Under the pieces are notes generated by a model. It did no database searches. It was not told the DNA's origin and saw only the letters and a program-made list of their open reading frames with translations. The position numbers and the translations under genes are program-made. A stretch of 64,000 bases of DNA from Bradyrhizobiaceae bacterium PARB1 (GTDB lineage Bacteria; Pseudomonadota; Alphaproteobacteria; Rhizobiales; Xanthobacteraceae), in assembly GCA_002256345.1 (NCBI GenBank), contig NKIY01000011.1, positions 111,680-175,679 of the forward strand. Direction: 5' to 3'. Below, one piece after another: positions 32,103 to 40,824 of this stretch. Every line of letters begins with the position of its first letter. The stretch's first letter is position 1.

Positions 32103-33556
32103 GAAGCCCTCACAGCAAGCGCCGCCGCTGCGGCCTCGTGATCGCTGAACGGCAGCGTCTGGCTGCCGACGATCTGCCCAGTCTCGTGGCCTTTGCCCGC
32201 GATCAGCAGCGCATCGCCGGGCTCGAGACTCTGCACAGCCACGCGAATGGCTTCGGCGCGATCGCCGATCTCCGTTGCCCCGTTGGCGGCGGCGAGAATG
32301 GCGGCGCGGATGGTGGCCGGTTCCTCGCTGCGCGGATTGTCGTCGGTGACGATGACCGTGTCGGCATTGGCAGCCGCGATCTCGCCCATCAACGGTCGCT
32401 TGCCGGCATCGCGGTCGCCTCCGGCGCCGAACACCACGACCAGCCTGCGTTTCGCATAAGGCCGCAATGCCTGCAGCGCCTTGGCGAGCGCATCCGGCTT
32501 GTGCGCGTAATCGACGAAGACCGGCGCGCCATTGCGATCGCCGACGCGTTCGAGGCGACCCTTGGCGCCTTCGAGATGTTCGAGCGCGGCGAAAGTCGCG
32601 TCAACATCGCCGCCCGTGCCGATGACGAGACCGGCGGCAACGAGCGCATTCTCGATCTGGAATTCACCCACCAGCGGAAGTCGAACTGCGTAGGCTTTGC
32701 CGTGATGTTCCAGCTTGAGCTGCTGTTCAAAGCCATCGACCACGGCTTCGACGAGACGAATGCCCTCGCCTGTGCCATCGCCGCCGCGTCCTACCGACAA
32801 GACGCGCAATTTTCGCGCACACGCCGCACTGATCACATCCGCCGAGCAATCGTGATCGGCCGAGATCACGGCCGGTCCACCGTCGGCGACCAGATCGCGA
32901 AACAGGCGCAGCTTGGCAGCGAGGTAATGCGCGACGTCCGGATGATAATCCATATGATCGCGCGACAGGTTGGTGAACCCCGCCGCAGAGACCCGCACGC
33001 CGTCGAGCCTGAACTGATCGAGCCCGTGCGAGGAGGCCTCCAGCGCGAGATGCGTGACGCCGTCGCCTGTGATCTCGTCAATCTGCCGATGCAGCGAGAT
33101 CGGATCGGGCGTGGTGAGCGAGCCATAGACGGTGCGCTTCGGCGAGACGAGACCGATGGTGCCGATGCTCGCGGAGGCATGGCCAAGCCGCCCCCAGATC
33201 TCACGTGTAAAGGACGCCACCGAGGTCTTGCCCGACGTGCCGGTGACGGCGGCAATGACCTCCGGCTGGCGCGGATAGAATTGAGCTGCCGCCAGCGCCA
33301 GAGCACGGCGCGCATTGCCGAGTTTGACAAAAGGCACAGCAATGTCCGCCGGCTCATGCTCTCCGGCTACCGCAACGGCACCGGCCGCGATCGCCTGCGC
33401 AACAAAACGCGCGCCATCGGTCTTGGCACCGGCGAGCGCAAAAAACACGTCGCCCGGCTTCACCGCGCGGCTGTCCACAGCAAGACCGGTAATCGCAATA
33501 TCCGCAGCCTGCGGCGCCATCGCGGCATCACTGCTGAAAAGGTCGCCTAGTTTCAT
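32099..33556 (-). CDS. murE: UDP-N-acetylmuramoyl-tripeptide synthetase, meso-DAP adding
   Basis: 485 residues. P-loop GTSGKTSVASFTRE near residue 107, EASSHGLDQFRL, NLSRDHMDYH and the C-terminal DDNPRSEEP. The DNPR motif is the known marker of meso-diaminopimelate rather than lysine specificity, as expected for a Gram-negative. Sits 91 bases after ftsI; overlaps murF by four bases. Confidence 0.97.
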   Translation of the reverse strand: MKLGDLFSSDAAMAPQAADIAITGLAVDSRAVKPGDVFFALAGAKTDGARFVAQAIAAGAVAVAGEHEPADIAVPFVKLGNARRALALAAAQFYPRQPEVIAAVTGTSGKTSVASFTREIWGRLGHASASIGTIGLVSPKRTVYGSLTTPDPISLHRQIDEITGDGVTHLALEASSHGLDQFRLDGVRVSAAGFTNLSRDHMDYHPDVAHYLAAKLRLFRDLVADGGPAVISADHDCSADVISAACARKLRVLSVGRGGDGTGEGIRLVEAVVDGFEQQLKLEHHGKAYAVRLPLVGEFQIENALVAAGLVIGTGGDVDATFAALEHLEGAKGRLERVGDRNGAPVFVDYAHKPDALAKALQALRPYAKRRLVVVFGAGGDRDAGKRPLMGEIAAANADTVIVTDDNPRSEEPATIRAAILAAANGATEIGDRAEAIRVAVQSLEPGDALLIAGKGHETGQIVGSQTLPFSDHEAAAAALAVRAS

Positions 33557-33647
33557 GCTGCTCCGGACAAGGCAAATCAGGACGGGACGGGTTCCGTGAC
33601 CTCACGCAAACCGCATTTTGCCCCCGCTGTAAAGCGCGGAAGCGGCG

Positions 33648-35414
33648 TTACTGAGTGACCTTTGATGTCGCAAGAATAAGGCGGTCGGACGGCGCCAGAT
33701 CGAAGCGCGGCTCCAGACCCAGCAGCGGCGCGATACGGGCGATCACGTTGCCGCCAGTTGGCACCGCGTTCCAGCCCGACGTGATGAAGCCGTGAGTTTC
33801 CGGGAGCGACTTCGGCTCATCCAGCATCACCAGCACCTGATACTGCGGATTGTCCATCGGCAGCACGGCGGTAAAGGAGTTCAGCACCTGCTTCTTGGAA
33901 TAGCGACCATTGACGACCTTTTCCGAGGTCCCCGTCTTGCCGCCGAGATAGTAACCTTTCGCCCGCGCCTCCGCCTGACGCGCCGAACCGACCTCGGCAT
34001 TCAGGCGCATAAGATAGCGGACCTTGTCGCTGGTTTCTTTCTTGATGACGCGCTTGGCGATCGCCAGCGCCTCTTCCTCGGAGCGCTTCATGAAAGTTGG
34101 CGGAATCAGATTGCCGCCATTGACCATCGCATTCACCGCCATAACCGCCTGCAGCGGCGCCACAGCGATACCATGGCCGAAGGAAATGGTAATGGTATTG
34201 AGGTCGCCCCAGCGCTTCGGCACGATGGGCATCGCGCTTTCCGGCAATTCAGTGCGCAGGCGATCGAGCTGGCCGACCTTCTTCAGAAACGCCTTGTGCG
34301 CTTCGACGCCCTGGCCGAGCGCGATCTTCGCAGCGCCCACATTCGACGAAAAGGTGAAGACTTCAGCGAGCGAGATCGGACGCGGCACCGGATGCGTGTC
34401 GTGGATCTTGAACTTGCCATAGCTGAGCGGGTAGCGCGCATCGAACATGGTGTTGAGATTGACCTTGCCGCTGTCGAGCGCCATCGCCAGCGTCAGCGTC
34501 TTGAAGGTCGATCCCATTTCATACACGCCGGTCGTCAGGCGGTTGATGCGGTCCGGATCGTGTACTTCCTTCGGATTGTTCGGGTCGAAATCCGGCAGCG
34601 ACACCATGGCGACGATCTCGCCGGTGCGAATATTGGAGACGAGTCCCGATGCGGCCTTGGCGCTGAACTTGGCCTTGGCCTTGAGCAGTTCGTCGCGCAG
34701 CGCGTGTTCGACGCGCGTGTCGAGCGCGAGCTCCACCGGCTTCTGCATGCGGTCCGAGGCAAAGCCGGCGCGGTGCAGATCGGCCAGCCCGTTATTGTCG
34801 AGCCACTTTTCGATGCCGGCGATGCCTTGATTATCGATATTGGTCAGGCCGATCACATGCGACACCGTCGATCCGTTCGGATAGACGCGCTTGTTCTCGC
34901 GCAGGAAACCGATGCCGGGAATGCCGAGGCGATGAATGTCGCGCTGCTGCTGCTGGGTGATATCGCGCTTTAGCCAAGCAAAGCCCTTGCGGCTGTTGAT
35001 GCGCTCGCGCACCTCTGCACCATCGAGATCGGGCAACGCGCCGGTGAGCAGCTCCGCCGCCTCGTCCTTATCGATGATACGGCGCGGCTCGGAGAACAGC
35101 GACGGCGACTTCACGTCGGTCGCAAGGATCGTGCCATTACGATCGACAATGTCGGGACGGGCGGTGGCGATGGCATCACGCGAGGCACGTCGTTCCGCAT
35201 GGCTGTCGCCATTAACAGCGAACATCACAAGACGCACGGCGATGATGCCATAGACGGCGCCGAAAGCGAGCATGGCAAGGCCGACGCGCGCCCGCGCCTT
35301 GGCAGCACGGTCGGTGTTCTTCCCATAGAGCAACGTGCGCATCAGGCGCTGGCGCCACGGCTCCGGCGGACGCTCGACCGATTTGTTGGCGTTGGCGGAA
35401 GGCTGTGCAGTCAT
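33648..35414 (-). CDS. ftsI: Septal peptidoglycan transpeptidase FtsI (PBP3)
   Basis: 588 residues, class B penicillin-binding protein. A short basic cytoplasmic tail is followed by one membrane segment (about 45-65), then the pedestal domain ([15 protein letters not shown]) and the transpeptidase domain. Active-site motifs: S302-T-F-K in [12 protein letters not shown] in FSSNVGAAK near 352, and KTGTSEK near 490. The open frame reaches 35660, but the ATG at 35414 overlaps the ftsL stop as ATGA and gives the normal length. Partner of FtsW. Confidence 0.97.
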   Translation of the reverse strand: MTAQPSANANKSVERPPEPWRQRLMRTLLYGKNTDRAAKARARVGLAMLAFGAVYGIIAVRLVMFAVNGDSHAERRASRDAIATARPDIVDRNGTILATDVKSPSLFSEPRRIIDKDEAAELLTGALPDLDGAEVRERINSRKGFAWLKRDITQQQQRDIHRLGIPGIGFLRENKRVYPNGSTVSHVIGLTNIDNQGIAGIEKWLDNNGLADLHRAGFASDRMQKPVELALDTRVEHALRDELLKAKAKFSAKAASGLVSNIRTGEIVAMVSLPDFDPNNPKEVHDPDRINRLTTGVYEMGSTFKTLTLAMALDSGKVNLNTMFDARYPLSYGKFKIHDTHPVPRPISLAEVFTFSSNVGAAKIALGQGVEAHKAFLKKVGQLDRLRTELPESAMPIVPKRWGDLNTITISFGHGIAVAPLQAVMAVNAMVNGGNLIPPTFMKRSEEEALAIAKRVIKKETSDKVRYLMRLNAEVGSARQAEARAKGYYLGGKTGTSEKVVNGRYSKKQVLNSFTAVLPMDNPQYQVLVMLDEPKSLPETHGFITSGWNAVPTGGNVIARIAPLLGLEPRFDLAPSDRLILATSKVTQ

Positions 35415-35818
35415 TGCTGATCCTCCGGCCGATCCGCCTTGTCCTGCGCCTTGTCGGACACCGATCCGGTGACGACGACGTCCGGGTCGATGCTGTTGAG
35501 CATCGCGCCGATGGGATCGGGCGTACCCGGCCGGGCGAAGCTCGGCGGCCGATCGGGAAGATTCTTCAGGCTGTCGAACTGCTGCGCCGACATCGGCTGC
35601 AATTTGAGGTGACGCTCGGCGAGCCCCTGCAGGCGCATCGGCCCGTCCATTTTGGCCCATTCGGCGCGCAGCAACGCGATGGCATCGCGCTGTTCGCGGA
35701 TATCTGCGTGCAGGCGCAGCACCTTCTCGGTGCGCACGGTGGACTCCATCTTGATGCGATAAACATAAGCCGCCGCAAAGACGAGGACCCCGATGACGAG
35801 GAGATGGATGATGCGCAT
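35411..35818 (-). CDS. ftsL: Cell division protein FtsL
   Basis: 135 residues, small bitopic divisome protein: one N-terminal membrane segment (about 1-20, IHLLVIGVLVFAAAYVYRI), then a heptad-rich stretch (STVRTEKVLRLHADIREQRDAIALLRAEW) that should form a coiled coil, then LQGLAERHLKLQPMSAQQF, the alphaproteobacterial FtsL signature. Acts with FtsB and FtsQ to activate FtsWI. Identity is backed by position between rsmH and ftsI. The Pro/Asp-rich C-terminal tail is not conserved. Confidence 0.9.
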   Translation of the reverse strand: MRIIHLLVIGVLVFAAAYVYRIKMESTVRTEKVLRLHADIREQRDAIALLRAEWAKMDGPMRLQGLAERHLKLQPMSAQQFDSLKNLPDRPPSFARPGTPDPIGAMLNSIDPDVVVTGSVSDKAQDKADRPEDQQ

Positions 35819-35821
35819 GCG

Positions 35822-36811
35822 TCAGCCTCCCCGCATCACGGAAGCGAGCGTCGGCCAGCCCGGCAGGGAACCGGCATCCTGCGCGGGTGCATCGGTGCGT
35901 TCGGCACCGCGCAGCTTCGCCGAACGCGCACGCGGATTGGCCTTGGTCTCGTCATCGCTGGCGACAATCGGGCGTTTGTTGACGAGCTTGAAGCGCGGCA
36001 CGGCCTGTGCGACTTCCGGCAGATGGCGCGAACCACCGCCGGTCTTGCTGCGTTCGGCGATGAATGTCTTGACGATACGGTCTTCCAGCGAATGGAAGGA
36101 AACGACCGAGAGGCGGCCGCCGGGCTTCAGCACCTGCTCTGCAGCAGCGAGCGCGATGTGAAGTTCATCCAGCTCTTCGTTCACAAAGATGCGCAGCGCC
36201 TGAAACGTTCGCGTCGCCGGATGGATTTCGCCCGGCTTCGCCCACACGACCTTGGAGACGATCTCGACAAGCTGTTTTGTCGTCGTGATCTCGGCTTCTT
36301 TTCGCGCGGCAACAATCGCACGCGCCACGGCACGCGAATGACGCTCCTCGCCGAAGATATAGATGATATTGGCGAGATCGGCCTCGGACGCCTTGGCCAC
36401 CACATCGGCCGCGCTCGGCCCATGCTGACTCATGCGCATGTCGAGCGGACCGTCAAACCGGAACGAGAAGCCGCGCTCGGCCTGGTCGAGCTGCATCGAC
36501 GACACGCCGACATCCATCACGACGCCATCGACCAGTGGCATACCCTGCGCGGCGCAGACCTCGGCGAGATGGGAGAAGCGATCCTCGACCAGCGTGAGAC
36601 GACCGGCGGACGACGCCACCAGATCGGCCCCGCCAGCAATCGCCGTGCTGTCACGATCGATCGCGATCACGCGCGTGCCCTCGGTGGCAAGGATCATGCG
36701 CGAATAACCACCAGCACCGAAGGTCGCGTCCACATAAATGCCACCGGCGCGCGGCGACAGCATCTCGACGGCCTCGGGGCCGAGTACGGAGATATGTCGG
36801 GCATCACTCAT
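35822..36811 (-). CDS. rsmH: 16S rRNA m4C1402 methyltransferase
   Basis: 329 residues, MraW/RsmH SAM-dependent methyltransferase. Motifs: [13 protein letters not shown] at the N-terminus, [14 protein letters not shown] (SAM loop), [34 protein letters not shown] and [13 protein letters not shown]. The frame continues to 37018, but upstream codons do not resemble the family and the ATG at 36811 is the first that gives the correct N-terminus. First gene of the dcw run; mraZ, commonly found before it, is not seen. Confidence 0.96.
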   Translation of the reverse strand: MSDARHISVLGPEAVEMLSPRAGGIYVDATFGAGGYSRMILATEGTRVIAIDRDSTAIAGGADLVASSAGRLTLVEDRFSHLAEVCAAQGMPLVDGVVMDVGVSSMQLDQAERGFSFRFDGPLDMRMSQHGPSAADVVAKASEADLANIIYIFGEERHSRAVARAIVAARKEAEITTTKQLVEIVSKVVWAKPGEIHPATRTFQALRIFVNEELDELHIALAAAEQVLKPGGRLSVVSFHSLEDRIVKTFIAERSKTGGGSRHLPEVAQAVPRFKLVNKRPIVASDDETKANPRARSAKLRGAERTDAPAQDAGSLPGWPTLASVMRGG

Positions 36812-37299
36812 ACGCGCACGCGAACGGGCAACGAATTCCGTTCCTTCCTTACGAGGCCCCCGACCAGTCCGGACTCCGAGCGGCCCATGGCGCCTCAAAT
36901 GCCGGCGCGCCGCGCGGCCAGGCCGCTGCGTCGCGCGAAAATCGAACCGGTTCGACCGATCACCCGCGTAGTCCGACGCGGTGATCGTTTGTCCGCATGG
37001 ATGATGAGAACTGGCCATGGGAACGCGTGTCGAATGGAACTCTGGCCGCCCTCAAATGAGTGCGGCACGTCACCTTTCAGTAACGATGCTTAGCGTTAAG
37101 AATCCGTTGATAGTGCGATCACGAAACAACTCAATTCGTTCGCGGAGGTTGTATCGTAGTGCTGGCGCATAGCGCACAGAGCGATGAAATAAAAGGGTAA
37201 AACCAGTCTGCGATCGTTGCGCAATCGGACGCCGATCTGAATAGTGTTTCTCCCCTGCGGTCGTCACGTCGTGCCGAACTTGATGGAGAGTGAAAGAGA
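36812..37299. promoter_or_regulatory. Divergent control region of dcw cluster and amidase
   Basis: 488 bases between the divergent rsmH and amidase genes with no credible gene. No MraZ-type reading frame and no run of TGGGN direct repeats (MraZ operator) was found. AT content rises from about 37075 to 37200, where promoters for both directions are likely. GAATC (a GANTC methylation site) occurs in AAGAATCCG near 37100. I cannot assign exact -35/-10 elements. Confidence 0.45.
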
Positions 37300-38139
37300 T
37301 TGTCCGGACCCGAGACCAAGCGCCAGCGCCCCTTACCGATTCCGAAAGGGGCTGCGGACCTGCCGACCTTCACGCCGGACTCCTCCGTCGTGTCCGACGT
37401 GATTCCGTCGCCGAATTACGGTGATCGGAACAAGGGGCTCACGCCGGACATGATCGTGCTCCACTATACCGGCATGCCCGATGCCGAAGGCGCGATCACG
37501 CGCCTGTGCAGCGACGGCACCGACGTCTCGGCCCATTACATCGTTCTCGAGGACGGGCGGATCGTGCAGACGGTGCCGGAGGCCAAGCGCGCCTGGCATG
37601 CCGGCTCATCATTTTGGGCCGGCGAAGACGACATCAATTCTTGCTCCATCGGCATCGAGATCATCAATCGCGGCCACGACTGGGGCTATCCGGATTATCC
37701 TGCACGCCAAATTGCAGCTGTCACGGCACTGTGCCGTGGCATCTTGCTGCGTCGAAACATGCCGACCCATCGCGTACTCGGCCATTCCGATGTGGCGCCA
37801 GCGCGCAAGAAGGATCCCGGCGAAAAATTCCCATGGCATCTGCTCGCCAGTTCCGGCGTCGGCCATTGGGTGCATCCGGCGCCGATCGTGGCCGGCGAAG
37901 GTTTGCGGACCGGCGCGGATGGGGATCAAGTAAAGGCGCTGCAGCAGGCACTCGCCCGCTACGGCTACAGCATCGAGATCACCGGCATTTATGATGTGCC
38001 CACGACTGAAGTCGTCACTGCTTTCCAGCGCCATTTCCGTCCCGAACGTATCGATGGCGTTGCCGATCTCTCGACGCTGGAAACGCTGGAGGCGCTCCTC
38101 GTAAGTTTACCGCGCAGCGAAGCCACCAAGACCAGCTAA
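37300..38139 (+). CDS. N-acetylmuramoyl-L-alanine amidase with peptidoglycan-binding domain
   Basis: 279 residues, AmpD/AmiD-like zinc amidase (Amidase_2). Zinc and catalytic residues: H in IVLHYTGMP (about 53), E/H region WHAG (about 103) and HSDVAPARKKDPG (about 167-179, with His and Asp). A C-terminal PG_binding_1 domain (about 205-270, GADGDQVKALQQALARYGY) anchors it to the wall. No signal peptide is evident, so whether it is cytosolic (AmpD-type recycling) or exported is open. The start is TTG with GGAGAG ahead; the nearby ATG at 37283 is out of frame. Confidence 0.9.
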   Translation: MSGPETKRQRPLPIPKGAADLPTFTPDSSVVSDVIPSPNYGDRNKGLTPDMIVLHYTGMPDAEGAITRLCSDGTDVSAHYIVLEDGRIVQTVPEAKRAWHAGSSFWAGEDDINSCSIGIEIINRGHDWGYPDYPARQIAAVTALCRGILLRRNMPTHRVLGHSDVAPARKKDPGEKFPWHLLASSGVGHWVHPAPIVAGEGLRTGADGDQVKALQQALARYGYSIEITGIYDVPTTEVVTAFQRHFRPERIDGVADLSTLETLEALLVSLPRSEATKTS

Positions 38140-38183
38140 CGCGGACTTGACGTCAGGCACGTAAGCCCCCATGGCTTTCGCGT

Positions 38184-38600
38184 CAGTCGGCCGGACGGCC
38201 GCTTCCGCAACGTCGAAAGGCTGCGGGGGAGGAAAGTCCGGGCTCCAATGACATGCGGTGCCGGATAACATCCGGCGGGGGCGACCCCAGGGAAAGTGCC
38301 ACAGAGAACGAACCGCTCCCCACTTTCGGGTGGGGCAGCAAGGGTGAAAAGGTGCGGTAAGAGCGCACCGCGGATCCGGCAACGGAGACGGCAAGGTAAA
38401 CCCCACCGGGAGCAAAACCGAATAGGGACGGCAGCGCAGTAAGTTCGTTCGCGAACGATAACACTGCAGGGTGATGTCAAACCCGCTGTCCGGGTAGGTT
38501 GCTTGAGGCCGCATGCAAATGCGGTCCCAGAAGAATGGCCGTCACGTATCGCTGCGCGAGCGGCGGTGCCTTACAGAACCCGGCTTACAGGCCGGCTGAT
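38184..38600 (+). ncRNA. rnpB: RNase P RNA, bacterial class A
   Basis: Catalytic RNA that matures the 5' ends of tRNAs. The ends pair as P1 (CAGTCGGCC with GGCCGGCTG). Hallmarks are present in order: GAGGAAAGTCCGGGCTCC (CR I) near 38230, the ACAGAGA core and the AAGGGTGAAA segment, GGTAAACCCC (CR IV region), and ACAGAACCCGGCTTACAG near the 3' end (CR V). About 417 nt, a normal alphaproteobacterial size. Stands between the amidase and a terminator. Confidence 0.96.
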
Positions 38601-38610
38601 ACTGAACAAC

Positions 38611-38642
38611 GAGGGGCCCGGCGCAACACCGCCGGGCCCCTC
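38611..38642 (+). terminator. Terminator of rnpB
   Basis: Perfect 12-base stem GAGGGGCCCGGC / GCCGGGCCCCTC with an eight-base loop, starting about 11 bases after the RNase P RNA. A weak T-run (CCAGTTT) follows. Probably also insulates the convergent ABC transporter gene. Confidence 0.85.
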
Positions 38643-38685
38643 GCCAGTTTGAGGGCGATCGATTGCAGATCCCACAAGGGCTGCG

Positions 38686-40488
38686 TTACTCCGCCGCCAG
38701 CGTGCGATCGAATTCGAGCACCTGACGCTCGAACAGGCCGCGATAGATGCCATCCGGCCGCTGCGCCAGCGCGGCGTGAGTCCCCTCTTCCGCGATCGCG
38801 CCGCGATCGAACACCAGAATGCGATCGAGACTGCGCACCGTCGAGAGCCTGTGCGCGATCACGATCGATGTGCGACCTTTCATCAGCCGCTCCATCGCCT
38901 CCTGGATCAGCGCTTCGGATTCTGAGTCGAGGCTTGCCGTTGCCTCGTCCAGAATCAGCACCGGCGCATCCGCCAGGAAGGCGCGCGCCAGCGCCACGCG
39001 CTGCCGTTCGCCGCCCGACAGTTTGATGCCGCGCTCACCGACCAGCGTCCCATAGGCTTTGGGCAGCCGTTCGATAAAGTCATGCGCATTGGCCAGCCGC
39101 GCCGCGCGCTCGATCTCCGCCATGCTGGCACCGGGCCGGGCATAGGCGATGTTGTCCGCCAGCGAGCGATGAAACAGGATTGGCTCCTGCTGTACGATCG
39201 CGATCTGACTGCGCAGCGATTCCTGCGTTACGCCTGCGATATCCTGGCCATCGATGACGATGCGCCCGTCCGAGACATCGTAAAGCCGTTGGATCAGCTT
39301 CACGAAAGTGGTCTTGCCCGAACCGGAGCGTCCGACGAGGCCGACCCGCTCTCCCGCGCGGATATCGACCGACAGGCCACGATACAACGGCGTGACATGG
39401 CCGCCATAGAGGAAGGTCACATTGTCGAACCTGATGTGACCTGCTTCGATGAGGATCGGCTTCGCACCGACGGCATCGATGACGCCGATGGTCTCGTCGT
39501 GGATCGCAACCAGCTCATCCATGTCGTTGACCGAGCGTTGCAGGTTGTTGATGTGCATGCCGACATCGCGCAGATAGCCATGGATGACGACATAGCTCGT
39601 CAGCACGTAAGTGATGTCGCCGGCACCAGCGTGGCCGTTTAGCCAGAGCCACAGCGCGCCGCCGATCACCGACGCACGTACACACAGCAGAACGGCCAGC
39701 TGAGCCGTGCTGGTGTAGTTGTAGCGTAGCCATGTCCGCCGCACGCGCGCACGCCAGCGGCTGACCACCTGTCCGAGCCGCGCGTCTTCACGCGTCTCGG
39801 CGCCGAACGACTTCACCACCGCATTGCAGGTCACGGAATCTGCCAGCGTGCCGCCAACCTTGGTGTCCCACGCGTTGGAAACCCGGGCGGCCGGCGCGAT
39901 ATAGCGCGTGGAGAACCACACGGTCATCGCAATATAGACGACGGCACCAACGGCAATAACCGCCCCGAGCGCCGGCCAGTGCAGGCCGAGCAGCAACACC
40001 GACCCCAACAGCACCACCAGCGATGGCAGCAATGCCATCAGAAGCGTGTCGTTGAGAAGGTCGACAGCCCACATGCCGCGCGTGATCTTGCGCACGGTCG
40101 AACCTGCAAAGTTATTGGCATGCCAATCGGTGGAAAAGCGCTGCACACGCGCGAAGGCATCGCGCGACAGATCGGACATGATCTGGAGCGTAAACGGCAC
40201 GATCGCGTGGATGCCGAGCTGGCGAAGCAACAACGACGCCAGACCAAGGGCGACAATGGCACCGAAAGCCACGAACGCGGCCTGACGCGCGGCCGGATCA
40301 CTGCTGCCTCTGGCGACTGCATCGACCAACTGGCCTGAGAACAGCGGCATGAACAGATCCGCCACCGTTGCACCGAGCAGGCCGACGGCAACAGTTGCCG
40401 TGCGACCCGGCTGCTTGAACCAGTGTCTCAACACAAAAGGAATGACGACGCGGATAGCCGCGGGGCGTTTTTTATCTTTGAGAGTCAT
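38686..40488 (-). CDS. ABC exporter, fused permease-ATPase (MsbA/ATM1-like)
   Basis: 600 residues: six-helix membrane domain (about 20-320) then an ATPase domain. Walker A GRSGSGKTT near 390, Q-loop QQEPILF, signature LSGGERQRVALARA, Walker B VLILDEATASLD and switch His in IAHRLSTV are complete, so it should be active as a homodimer. Substrate unknown (lipid, peptide or drug). Strong GGAGG ribosome-binding site upstream. Its 336-base upstream region has two inverted repeats resembling TetR operators, one like the operator of the emrAB genes nearby. Confidence 0.93.
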   Translation of the reverse strand: MTLKDKKRPAAIRVVIPFVLRHWFKQPGRTATVAVGLLGATVADLFMPLFSGQLVDAVARGSSDPAARQAAFVAFGAIVALGLASLLLRQLGIHAIVPFTLQIMSDLSRDAFARVQRFSTDWHANNFAGSTVRKITRGMWAVDLLNDTLLMALLPSLVVLLGSVLLLGLHWPALGAVIAVGAVVYIAMTVWFSTRYIAPAARVSNAWDTKVGGTLADSVTCNAVVKSFGAETREDARLGQVVSRWRARVRRTWLRYNYTSTAQLAVLLCVRASVIGGALWLWLNGHAGAGDITYVLTSYVVIHGYLRDVGMHINNLQRSVNDMDELVAIHDETIGVIDAVGAKPILIEAGHIRFDNVTFLYGGHVTPLYRGLSVDIRAGERVGLVGRSGSGKTTFVKLIQRLYDVSDGRIVIDGQDIAGVTQESLRSQIAIVQQEPILFHRSLADNIAYARPGASMAEIERAARLANAHDFIERLPKAYGTLVGERGIKLSGGERQRVALARAFLADAPVLILDEATASLDSESEALIQEAMERLMKGRTSIVIAHRLSTVRSLDRILVFDRGAIAEEGTHAALAQRPDGIYRGLFERQVLEFDRTLAAE

Positions 40489-40569
40489 GACGTCCTCCGG
40501 TCACGCCCCTGCGCAACCGGCTCCATGGTTGACGCTAGACGGCCAAGCCGCATCTCCGCGTCATAAACA

Positions 40570-40583
40570 ACTGAATGATCAGT
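40570..40583. promoter_or_regulatory. Inverted repeat ACTGA-N4-TCAGT
   Basis: The sequence ACTGAATGATCAGT is a 5-4-5 inverted repeat of the size bound by TetR-family repressors. It lies 82 bases ahead of the ABC exporter start, a plausible operator site. The binding protein is unknown. Confidence 0.45.
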
Positions 40584-40595
40584 GGAACTTGAATT

Positions 40596-40613
40596 GACCG
40601 AAACGTATCGGTC
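40596..40613. promoter_or_regulatory. GACCGA-N6-TCGGTC inverted repeat
   Basis: A 6-6-6 inverted repeat about 110 bases upstream of the ABC exporter start. Its arms equal those of the perfect palindrome at 43888-43908 ahead of emrA, except for a one-base longer spacer. May be bound by the same or a related TetR protein. Confidence 0.5.
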
Positions 40614-40633
40614 GGCAGCGACGGAAACGGAAC

Positions 40634-40705
40634 TCAGTGAGTCCGCACAAACCCGCGCATACGCAGCGAACCGGAGATTCCGGAGAGCAGATAAATCGAC
40701 TTCAT
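40634..40705 (-). CDS. Possible 23-residue peptide
   Basis: ATG at 40705 with GGGAGAG eight bases ahead; 23 residues, MKSIYLLSGISGSLRMRGFV then RTH. Small, basic, with a hydrophobic first half. It precedes the candidate operators and the ABC exporter on the same strand. Nothing is recognised; it may be a chance frame. Confidence 0.25.
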   Translation of the reverse strand: MKSIYLLSGISGSLRMRGFVRTH

Positions 40706-40824
40706 GCAGACTCTCCCTCAGGTTCGAGCAATGGATGATTGGCTTATAAATAAGGTAAACCGGCTTGGCAACACGCGGCGCGCGGATTTTGGCGACGACT
40801 GCCTTACAGGTGATAACGCTTTCG

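Larger units (their letters stand above)
40489..40824. other. Upstream region of the ABC exporter
   Basis: 336 bases between the ABC exporter and emrB, both on the minus strand. Contains two candidate operators (40570-40583 and 40596-40613) and a 23-codon reading frame (40634-40705). Nothing else recognised. emrB may end here without a clear hairpin terminator. Confidence 0.5.

Noticed and set aside
36812..37018. Upstream extension of rsmH to 37018
   Set aside because: The added 69 residues are Arg-rich and unlike the family; the N-terminus [10 protein letters not shown] begins just after the ATG at 36811.
37283..37300. ATG at 37283 as start of the amidase
   Set aside because: It is out of frame with the amidase domain; the in-frame TTG at 37300 is used.
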